From the NCBI RefSeq assembly GCF_000224145.3, contig NC_020173.2:2371027-2435026 (forward strand): DNA of 64,000 nucleotides, given 5' to 3'. Shown here in pieces: positions 52,801 to 64,000 of the stretch. Within the stretch, counting starts at the first letter, position 1, and each line of letters starts with the position of its first letter. A program made the translations under genes and the position numbers. The stretch comes from Ciona intestinalis (taxonomy: Eukaryota > Chordata > Ascidiacea > Phlebobranchia > Cionidae). The notes under the pieces are model-generated. The model had not been told where the DNA came from and made no database searches. It saw only the letters and a list, made by a program, of their open reading frames with translations.

Positions 52801-55800
52801 CCTCGGCAAGTAGTAATTGCCCGCTGCAATCCAAACCATATGATATTCTCTACACCGATATAAGTGGTTTAAGACTGTTGAAGCAAGTGGCAGGGAATAA
52901 ATTCCATCTCCTACAGTACGTACTAAAATTGACTAATATTCCTACATGTTTGAGCGCTTGTGTGTGGAAATGCCAAATGTATTGGACCAGAACCAAGCCC
53001 CCTTTTTTTTTTTTAACAATATAAAGCCATGTGGGTTATGTTAAGGCTGTTGTGGAATGGGACACCACAAAGGGATTTTTGGGAGGCAATTTTTATTGTT
53101 GTGACCTCCATGTAAAATTTGTGACACACCTCTTAATCTTTTTGCAGAAAAGAAATGAAATAAAATTTGAATTTTTTTTAAGGGTAAAATACATAAACAG
53201 TTTTTTAAGATGTAAAATATAAACAATATTTTCAAGATGTGAAATACATGTAAATTTTTCAATTTATTAAGATGTGAAATACGTGTGGTAGACAGTTTTG
53301 GAACTGAACCCGAGTTTAACCATGCATCCTATGCGGAAAGAAAAAGGCGCTCTACACAATGGGGAAAATGGAATTTCCACCCAAAGCAATTCAACACCAT
53401 GTTTCGTAAGTTATTTTGTTTAAAGAGTTAATTTTATTCATAGATCCCATTTTAGGCGAAATATAGATCTCACAAAATACATTTTATTTACAATTGATAT
53501 TTTTTATTATTTTTTTGAATCTGTTTGTTATTTAATTTAATACATATTGTTTGGTCTTTACTTGTACCTGCAAAGAGCATTTAAAAAAAATTAATCTAAG
53601 CATGATGTGCCAGCAGACAGCGTAATAAACATCCTGTGAGATAAGAACACTTGTGGCTATTTATGTTTTTCACCACAATTGCTCTTGAAAGTTTTAATTT
53701 GATTTTAATACAAAAACTGAATTTCAGTCCTGTAAGTCTTACCAATTCCCAATTAAAGGAAAATTTGGAGTAATTTTGAATCCGTAATTTGGTATTAGTA
53801 ATATCAGTTAACTTGAAGTCGTAGTAAACAAATCTCATTTCCAGCTCACACACCAGACAACACATTCTTGGGCTTTGTGATTGAGCAGCACAATACCGTC
53901 AGTATTGACAGCAACAACAATAAGGAAAATATATCACTAGTCTATGGGAAAAAAGATTCTTTTTGGGAGGTAAGGCAGATACTATGTTGGTCATTTTATT
54001 TCAATACCAATTTAAAGCTTAAGTTCAATTACCATGTAATGAGGTTTACTTTAATTAATAATTAATGAGACAGTGAATGATGTGGTCAATAAGTTTAAGT
54101 GAAGAGGTGTAATGATACGATAGTTTGGTTTAGAGATAGATTTAGCCACGCTGAAACAGACAGCTGAAAACACACTTAGAAGTGGCTGTAAGTGCCTGTT
54201 TGAGCGACCAGTTTTGTATTTGCAAAAGCACAACAACTTTCACTATACAAGTTTGCGGTAATACCCGACCTGTACACGTTTAAAATTGTTTGCCTTACTT
54301 ATCTATTAGAATTATGTGGTTATTGTCTAACTAGCTATATTTATTCAGTAATTTTGCAGTTGTTTTTGTGCCAACATAAAAGGTAAAACCTATGTCTATC
54401 AGCATTAAATGTGCATTATCATTATGTAACCAAACTCAACAAAAGCCAAATTGTTTACGGCATTTAAACATGTTAAAAAATACCAAACTTTTTACAAAAA
54501 AAATGTCAAAAACTTCTATCCAAGAAATAAGAGCTTTTGCTGGCAGGTTTTAAACCCATACAATTCAATACATAATTACTCTGATACACATTTAGGGCAG
54601 TGAAGCATACATTGAAGCAATTCACAAGTTATCCTCAGTTCATGGGACAGTTGATGCTAGCAATGAGTTGCAGCATGTTCCTGCTTTTGTGGAAAATCAC
54701 GGGGTTTTACCCGGAATACAACTGCATTCTCTGCTGCGTAAAACAAAGGTCGGAATACTTAATGCTTAATGCCCTAATTATAATCAATAGGCTTTAGTGT
54801 GGTTTAGGTCATGACATATTGTATTTAGATGGTAGGAATATATTACTGAATGCCTGTTCAGGTTTAGCATCACTGTGTTTTATTTTATTGCCTCTTTGAA
54901 ATTTTAATTGAAATTCGCTAAATTATTTACCATCGAACAAAACAGCTACAACTCAGTGGCTTGTACATCTGGTACATACATAATTCGCAACATTTTCAAA
55001 GAACTGAACGGTTTCACTGATTGGTTCTTTAATTTGCTTTAGTTCTAAGATTTAATTAGGTTCAGAAGACTAATTGAATAATATATTTGATGATTTGTGT
55101 GGTAAATAATAAATAAATAAAACAAGCTAAATAAGGCAATTTCCATGTCTGCACTTTAAAAATCAAATTTTTTATGTCTTAATTGTTTAACTACCACTTT
55201 TATGACGTTTACTGTTATTGCATCTGTTATAAATAGGAATGATGTGTAAATTTTAACACCCTGAAGGCATATTTAAACAAAAAGACAAAAGCGATTGATT
55301 TGTTATTCATATCTTAGCAATACAATTTGCTTTACACAGATCTGCTAAACACACAATATTCGAATAGATCACATCGTTACATTGCATACAATAGTACATC
55401 CACAATACGTTAACCTATTGAGAGACAAAGAGGCATTGTTTGATTCGCATCCTGAATGATTTAATGCATTGTTAATTCAATATATCATTATGTTCACAAT
55501 ACGTGTTTGTTATGTGGCATTTCTGAACATTTTGTAATAATGCCTGGTTTAAAAAATTGTTCTATGTTGCCATTTTTCAGAACTTAAAATAGTAGGATGG
55601 GTGAAGATGTGACACCTTTTTATTCTATTTTCTCGTCTTGTTTGATAGTAAAACAAAGAACATTGAAAGAATTATAAAACGGTATCTTCGCTACTCCTAA
55701 AGATCGTTGTAAATTGTTTAAAACACGTTTAAGGTATTTGAATATTGAATCCCCCATCTTACCTCACCCCACTATATAATCAAACATTAAACTCATTTTC

Positions 55801-58330
55801 CACGTTTTTTTTAATGATGTATGTATTAAATTATTGTTTATCAGGTGTCTGGTAATGCACTGATAGTGATGTGTGTGATAATTTTAAATTGATTTTGAAG
55901 TCAGCCACAAGGGTGTCTATGTGCCAGATTAGCAGATTAATTCTGTTCGTTACATTCTCTTAATGTATATTTTTTTTTAAATGGGGTTTTGTTATATAAA
56001 TTTACAATTAATCATTTTGTAATTGGCTTACGCGTGTCTACACTTGCCGGATTACCAAATTAGTTTTGTATTTTATATATATGTTTTTCTAAACAGGTTT
56101 TTGTTGGAATGGGTTTTCCATACGAAGGGCCTGCACCCCTTGAAGCGATAGCTAATGGGGCGGTGTTTCTTAACGTAATTTTTAAGGAAGGAAGTCCAAG
56201 TTATGTGAAAGCAACCAATTTCTTTAAGGTAAAAAAATTTTGTTAAAAAAAATTATTGCCTAAAAAAAATATCAAATCACTTTAAAATGTCAAAGCATGT
56301 ATCCAAGAAATTATTGCCGCTGCTGGAACTTAGGTTTAAAAAAATGAAACATCCGGCAGATTTTTAGGGCAATGACCTATATGTCAAACAGAACTGTTTA
56401 CTGAACTAAACAAGCTTTTTTCTGTGTGTTTACTACCGCATGGTAGTTTTCTCATACCCACAGTCACTTGAGTGTATTGTATGTCGGTCAGTAGTATAGC
56501 TAGCCTTTCAATATGATTGACACCGCTAATTATTATTTGTAACAGGGCAAACCAACCAGTCGTCAACTTACATCACAGCATCCATATACTTCATCCTTCA
56601 TCGGTGAGTGCTGAAACCAAAAACATAAGTTTTCTCTGTATTTAGGCAAAAATAAAATATTCTGTTTTTTTATATTACAGAAAAATGTTAATATATGTTA
56701 TATACAAGAATACAACATATTACATATTTACCATTTGTCTTTTATTTAAATACATTTTGGGATAGTCTTTATAAAAAAAAATATTATATATATATAGAAA
56801 ATCCATGTAAAAACCAAGTAGTCTATTTTCACATTTTTACATCATCATTCATTCTGCCATATATCCATTTTTATGGATTCCAGGAATTCCTTTTACAATT
56901 TGTTTTTTCAGGTCGCCCACACGTTTATGACGTAGACAAAGACAATATGGAGGAAGTAAAAGAAATTCTGACTGAAATTTTCAATCGTCCAAATGTAAGA
57001 ATAGAATAGAGCCTAAGGCTGAATTTTTTGCGGGTTATTCAAATCTAGACGCGACCATGTAAATATAATCCATGCCAGGTATTAAATTGTCACTTTATGG
57101 TATTAGCTTTTTGAGTGACACTTAAAGTACATTGCTATTTACTTATGGAACGGCACTACCAGTTAAAATTTTCACATGAAATATTCAATATATTGATATT
57201 ACATCTCATTCTTACAAAACTGTCATGCCTTATATGCTATATGGAATAGCTTATACTACCACAAGTTTTCTCCACATATAGTTAATCTTAGTTTTAGAGG
57301 ACACCATATTTTTGCTTGAGTGAAAAGTAATGAAGTCTGAATCAATAAGCTGAGGTATAGAAGACTTCTAAAACTTAACTGCCTTTGAGTCCATATTATT
57401 ATTTTTAGAACCCCAAAATTCTAGATTTGAAATTACAAACTATTGTTGTACTGGCTATGTGTTTATTGTATTTGCATTTAAGGTTGAACCATACATGCCC
57501 TATGAGTTTACCTGCTTGGGTATGTTAGAAAGGCTTGGCTTGTTGGTGGAAAAGCAGGATTTTTGCACTTCAGACGCAACACCTACATGGCCTCCCATAA
57601 CTTCATTGAAGGTTTGTATAAAAAGCCTTTTTTTCCCTATAGATATATTTTGTCTTACTGCAGCTCCTATTTTGCCATATTGCAATTCTTTTGAATAGCA
57701 GTAATTCGTTTGTTTTTTTGCACTAAAATATTACCTTTATGTAATGACACAGACGGTTGAAACAACTGGCCGACAGACATGTGTGGAGGCGTGCGCAGCG
57801 CAGGAAATGATCTGCGAACCTGCTTACTTCCCTTATATTAATCTGCGTACACACTTCGAGCAGCAAGGCATAAAATGCGACCAGTTTAAAGCTCCTGAAG
57901 GGGCAGAAACGGAGATTGACTACCCAGCCCATGCAGATGGAATGTAAGTTTATTTATTTCTTGTGCATTTTAATACAAAGGGCGAGGTAAAAAAACCCTT
58001 AAATTGGCACCTTGACACAGTGATTACTGCGCTTGCCTCTAACCCAGGAGTTAAGGGTTACACCTTGTCGCTGCTACCATTGTAGGTGTACAAGTCCTTG
58101 GGTACGACAACACAAAAATCCTACAAAAGATTGCAAATTTAAGGTGACTGAAACTGATTCTATTTTGTTTGTCTTACCGCTTTTAATTGACCTTCAGATG
58201 CTACATTCAAAGTGACAAACTACTGTTCAGCTGCGCTGGTCGCTACACCAATCTCCACCATATTTGCCCTTGTCGGAACTTTATTAAAGGCCAAGTTGCA
58301 CTGTGTAAAGCCTGTCTGCCATGGACGTAG
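49836..58330 (+). CDS. MGAT5: Alpha-1,6-mannosylglycoprotein 6-beta-N-acetylglucosaminyltransferase (MGAT5/GnT-V), 17 coding exons
   Basis: Exons: 49836-49959, 50305-50454, 50735-50863, 50922-51001, 51300-51470, 51777-51938, 52434-52603, 52781-52915, 53272-53405, 53845-53969, 54596-54748, 56097-56228, 56546-56603, 56912-56994, 57483-57611, 57753-57943, 58198-58330. Phases agree at all 16 junctions; 752 aa (human 741). Type II Golgi enzyme: signal anchor at about 17-35 (FTFVCLVFLIFYAT), stem with a coiled coil, then the catalytic domain with KETGFKIA (E283, the position of the human catalytic Glu), GGPLGELVQWSDLI, RVVDSFGTEPEFNHA, HTPDNTFLGFVIEQH and the donor-site FPYEGPAPLEAIANG (E521). It ends with the Cys-rich tail FSCAG and CPCRNFIKGQVALC. 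It adds the beta-1,6 branch to N-glycans from UDP-GlcNAc. MGAT5 versus MGAT5B is not separable here, but similarity to MGAT5 is high. Confidence 0.95.
53165..53275 (+). repeat. Degenerate tandem copies of a 3' splice site before MGAT5 exon 9
   Basis: TTTTTTAAGATGTAAAATAT, TTTTCAAGATGTGAAATACA and finally ATTAAGATGTGAAATACGTG, at about 25-40 bp spacing. Only the last (exon from 53272) continues into coding sequence; a weaker copy, TTTTTTTAAGGGTAAAATAC, precedes them. Same arrangement as in front of the MNK exon. Confidence 0.6.
55592..55772 (-). mobile_element. Ciona MITE copy in MGAT5 intron 11
   Basis: GTAGGATGGGTGAAGATGTG at the left and CATCTTACCTCACCCCAC at the right; the interior carries TTTCTCGTCTTGTTTGATAG. 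The intron (54749-56096) is the largest of the gene. Confidence 0.8.
57996..58110 (+). mobile_element. tRNA-SINE head in the last MGAT5 intron
   Basis: GCACCTTGACACAGTGATTA (box-A side), CCCAGGAGTTAAGGGTTACA (box-B side) and TTGTCGCTGCTACCATTGTA, the same order as in the element at 6565 read on the minus strand. The middle and tail are mostly lost. Confidence 0.65.
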
Positions 58331-59893
58331 CAACAGGCTGCACATTCTACACCAACTAGTGCACTTACATGGACAATACTTCGTATAACGAAGATTCAGC
58401 AATTTTCTTCAAGTGAATGGTACCATACCTCTTTCTCGAGTTCTTGTTTTTTTGAAAAAATAACAACGCAGAACTTATTCCTGTAAAAGAAGAATTTTGC
58501 GACTTATACAGCAGCTTTCTCTGCTAGCTTCCCACAGATTAATGCGTGGCCTTGAATTTTTGATTGACAATATTATCTTTTTCTTCATGAAATGGAATCG
58601 CAATAATTTCTTTCATTGCAGTTATATTTACTTCGTATTATTCAGTTTACTATAAGTTCCAACATATTGATACTTTCATTACTATTGTTTTCACCAAATG
58701 CTATTGTTTTTCGCAAACTGCAATTTGTGTAATCATTTAACTTAGCAGCAGTCTGTTTAATGCAGTGAAGTGTTTACCCTATTTTTGCTGCCTATCTGGA
58801 AAGCCCACTTCTCAGTAGCATACCAGTGCCTAATTATTAAAGCTATTTTAACTCTCAAATTACCCAACGGACTATTTAAATCGTAATTCTATGCATTCAT
58901 ATACCCCATAAATCTATAGCTTACAAATCGGGTACAATGTTTGGTTTTGTTTTTTTAACAAAGTTTATGTTGTGCTTTTCTCACCTTTGCTACGCTGTAT
59001 TTTTAATTATGAAACAATAATATTAAGTTTCAATAGCTTAAAATGCTGCAATAACAAGCCATCAAAAAATTATTTTTTGGTTGACATTTAATTGGTAATT
59101 TATCAATACTGTGAAAAATCTTGGTCCAGGATCTAGCAATTCTTTTTTTAAACTTTGTAAAATAATGAAATGAAGCTGTTTTGTGTAAAAGTGCTCATCA
59201 ATAATTCTCGCTGCTGTGCTGATAGCCATGCTTTTTGTAATCCTGTTTACTTTATGCAATATTTTCAAATATATATGTACCCTCATATCCAATATGTTTA
59301 ACCAGTTATTCAAATTGTTTTTTGAAACTTGTAATCCTAAAAGTGTTGTAACTACTCGCTTCTATTTTGAGGCAATTCCTATAACAACACTGAAACTGAG
59401 ATTTCCATCCTTTTGAATAGACAATACATCTAATCGCATCAGTGCTAAAACAGTATCCCGCAAGCCCAACAGGACTAATATTTGTTTAATACAAAAGTGA
59501 ACGTTAGCATTACAAACTTGTTTTATAAACCAATACCACAAAGCATAAATATTCGTATTTCAATACATTATCTGTACATGTATATCATTTTATTATAGTA
59601 GTGGTGATCTTGATTTAAGTGTTTTTTACTGTGGTTAAATACTTTGGAAATAAGCTGCTTTTTAATGTTTTTTTTCTGATGGGTGTTTTTGTTAAATAGC
59701 TTAACTATATTTAGTTTTTATAAATATTCCAATCATTTACTGTTTTGTACTGGTGGTCTTTTCATTTTTACCAATAATGTAATATCCTAGTAAATGTGAT
59801 CAAGTAATTAGCGCTGTTATAATTTGTACCTTTTTAAGTCATCATATTCTCATTTCTTACTCTAGGTAACTTTCTTGGCATGTAGGTTTTATT
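58331..59893. other. MGAT5 3' UTR and intergenic space before IDI1
   Basis: AT-rich, no supported exon. It probably includes a long MGAT5 3' UTR. T-rich AG sites shortly before 59894 (after TCTAG and ATGTAG) would suit a spliced leader for IDI1. Confidence 0.4.
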
Positions 59894-61838
<1,945 letters not shown>

Positions 61839-61969
61839 TACTCACTTAATTTCATTAGCCATAAAAGTGTATAAAAGTATCTGATACTAATGCTTTTAAC
61901 AAAAAATGTCAAAATGGTTCTGTTTTGTAGAACTATGAGTGCTTTGTAAATTCGTTTTATATGCCTTCA

Positions 61970-61975
61970 AATAAA
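61970..61975 (+). terminator. Polyadenylation signal for IDI1
   Basis: AATAAA 132 bases after the IDI1 stop codon, followed by a T/G-rich stretch. Confidence 0.55.
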
Positions 61976-62445
61976 CGTTGCAGTAGTGTGTGATAGTGAT
62001 AAATTGTGTTTTATCTGCAAAAAAAATGTTATACAAAACACATTTCGATTTATTCTTTTGTTGTGGTGAGGACAAAGCAATGCAGAGACAGGGAAAAAAG
62101 AAATCTTATTTTTGTTAGCTAGCAAGTTTCTGTATTTAGTTTGTGTGTATTACAATCAATGTATAAACTGTTTAAGTAGTTATATATGCATTGATTACTC
62201 AAAGAGAGCCAATCTCTTTGGTTTACACTTGAATTACAAAATAGAGAGAGTTTAAAAACGAGTAGTGAAAAAAAAGGTAAATATGTGAGAAAGGCGTTAC
62301 ACAAGGGAAGCAATGACGTTTGTTGTATGCGTCATCATTTGTTTACGCTCAGTTCTGAGCATTTAATTGAAGCTAGTATCTAGCTGTGTAGAACAAATGG
62401 TGTGAATCATTCAGTTTATGCACGAATTGTTTGCTTATAAGTTTC
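61976..62445. other. Intergenic IDI1-HDAC11
   Basis: About 470 bases without coding signal; contains the expected HDAC11 promoter. Confidence 0.4.
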
Positions 62446-62742
62446 ATGGAACAGCAGGAAAACGAAGCAACTGAAACAGAGCAGCAAGATCCCGCTTTTG
62501 CGTAAGTTTTTGTGGTACCTTGGCTGAATTCTGAATATTTTAATATACATGATACATCTAGAATATTTACGTGAATATTGATGCTGTAAAATACAGAATC
62601 TCTCAACTGTATAATGTGGAATCTGATGTAACAAAATGGCCTTTGGTTTATCACCAAAGCTACAATATTTCATTTCTTGGTTTGGAGGCACTTCACCCAT
62701 TTGATTCTGGAAAATGGGGAAAAGTTTATCAATTTCTCATAG
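62446..62742 (+). CDS. HDAC11: Histone deacetylase 11 (HDAC11), N-terminal exons only
   Basis: Exon 1, 62446-62501 (ATG; ends phase 2 at GC|GTAAGT), encodes an acidic Gln/Glu-rich start. Exon 2, 62597-62742 (after aaatacag; phase 1 at the end, ATAG|GTAGGT), encodes ISQLYNVESDVTKWPLVYHQ and then YNISFLGLEALHPFDSGKWGKV, matching the start of the HDAC11 catalytic domain (class IV zinc deacetylase, also a lysine defatty-acylase). The acceptor at 62596 is chosen because the earlier AG at about 62561 would bring a stop codon in frame. The active-site histidines and aspartates lie in exons outside or in the 63502-63551 gap, so catalytic integrity cannot be judged. Confidence 0.82.
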
Positions 62743-64000
62743 GTAGGTGCATAAAACACAGATTTTCAGGTCATTTTTAATATAAAAGGTATGTATGATA
62801 CAATTTTATAAGCTAAAACCATCTTTGGTGAAGTAATAACTAACAAGTTAAAATACATTTTTAAACAAAACATAAAGAAGTTATAAAAATTCATATTACA
62901 ATTTACAATATGGGCACTGGGCAAAGTTAGTATAGACCAAGTTAGGAAACGGATTGTAAAACAACGAGTCTTGTTATCCATTGTTTCGCGTCTATGACGT
63001 CATAGTCGCCACCATTACGGAGCCCACGGCATAGCATTTTATCATTGCTGGCTGCTGTTTTTCGTTTAAATATTGCGATTTTTTAAAAACCAAGCACTTC
63101 TGCGCGTAAAAATGGCGATCTACTAATGTTATATCTTATCACAATAATAAACCTCACAAAAATAATCAACTTTTATTGAACACTTAATCGATTAAAGAGT
63201 AAAAAAAACAGAAAATATCAAGTTTACTAACCAAAAACATAAAAGAACATGTTTAAAATATAAAAATACAAACAAAAACGCATAAAATTACCATAAACTG
63301 GTGTATCTAGCTGCAGTTTTGCATGTAAATTGCCGTGATTTTACTTTATGGCTCACAAACTGAACACGTATACCCGGCAACGAAACTTAAGGTATCTTTC
63401 ATGGTATCTTTGTAAAATTTGCCTAATATCGAAGTGACATTGAGGAAAACATACNTGAGTTACTATTTTTGGTCCTCTGCTTGAATTAGTAAGCTACCTT
63501 TNNNNNNNNNNNNNNNNNNNNNNNNNNNNNNNNNNNNNNNNNNNNNNNNNNAAAGGAAAAATCTGTTGCTGGCATTCGTAAGGTAGGAATAATGTAGTAA
63601 TGAAATGAGAAATGGCACTGTGTAGTTTTTTACACAGTTTGTACACTGTACACTGTACACAATACCATTTGGCGTTCTAATTTGTAATTAGTCTGCAGTG
63701 CTTTTAGTAAAAGAAAGCTATTAGCTATAAATGGCCAGTAATGACCTTTGTTGATAGTTGCAGTATAGCGGTTCTTTAACTTTTGAATGCATCCATGTCC
63801 ACTTAGCACTTGGCATTACATATTAAAAATAAATGTATGTTTACTTTTTTGAAGTGCATTTTACAAACTTTTAGCAATCGTAAATCCTTTATCTTTGTTC
63901 CATAAGTCTGTTATAGCCTTTTAGAAAAGCCATCAAGCCAATAAGTCATGTATTTAACTTAGACTCATATAGCTCAATGTTAGATAGTGTGTAGTTGTTC
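62743..64000. other. HDAC11 intronic sequence with assembly gap
   Basis: No further HDAC11 exon was recognised before the window ends. A 50-N gap lies at 63502-63551 and a single N at 63455. Just right of the gap, AAGGAAAAATCTGTTGCTGG ends at a possible donor (CGTAAG|GTAGG at about 63580), which might be the tail of an exon lost in the gap. Confidence 0.35.

Noticed and set aside
62502..62596. Alternative HDAC11 exon 2 start at the AG near 62561
   Set aside because: It would put a TGA in frame with exon 1; the acceptor at 62596 restores the frame and the family alignment.

Overview
The window is a nuclear genome segment of a solitary ascidian, most likely Ciona (intestinalis/robusta type). 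The reasons are compact, intron-rich, animal-type genes; many copies of a short inverted-repeat element beginning GTAGGGTGGGGGAAGATGGG; a tRNA-headed SINE; AT-rich intergenic DNA; and two 50-N assembly gaps (42240-42289, 63502-63551). No prokaryotic features, CRISPR arrays or rRNA genes are present.

Layout, left to right: the 3' end of MAP-kinase-interacting kinase MNK (+); an intronless EXD3/MUT-7 exonuclease (-); RTRAF/CLE7 (-); an intronless, secreted PNGase F-like amidase with an inserted PA-like domain (+); a four-exon FHIT (+); a nine-exon gene for an unrecognised secreted protein ending in a Ly6/uPAR (LU) domain (-, 13552-21210); a repeat-rich intergenic zone (21.2-25.0 kb); the ETS factor ELK (-, six coding exons over 13.5 kb); a small one-helix membrane protein (+); SFR1/MEI5 (+); STARD7 (-), which has a whole cysteine-containing, histone-H1-like basic protein gene (+) nested in one intron; MGAT5/GnT-V in 17 coding exons (+); IDI1 (+, five exons); and the first two coding exons of HDAC11 (+), which runs off the right edge.

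Exon models were built by hand: canonical splice sites (one GC-AG exception), matching intron phases at every junction, and resemblance of each translated piece to known families. For FHIT, the LU gene, ELK, the H1-like gene, MGAT5 and IDI1 the exon lengths sum to a whole number of codons. STARD7 is incomplete because at least one exon appears to be lost in the first N gap.

There is no single pathway here. Two genes (MNK and ELK) encode targets of ERK signalling and both keep ERK-docking motifs. The most unusual items are the LU-domain gene, the nested antisense H1-like gene with CxCxxC clusters (a candidate sperm chromatin protein), the PNGase F-like enzyme, the 106-residue extension in front of the ELK ETS domain, and two places where a 3' splice site lies behind degenerate tandem copies of itself.
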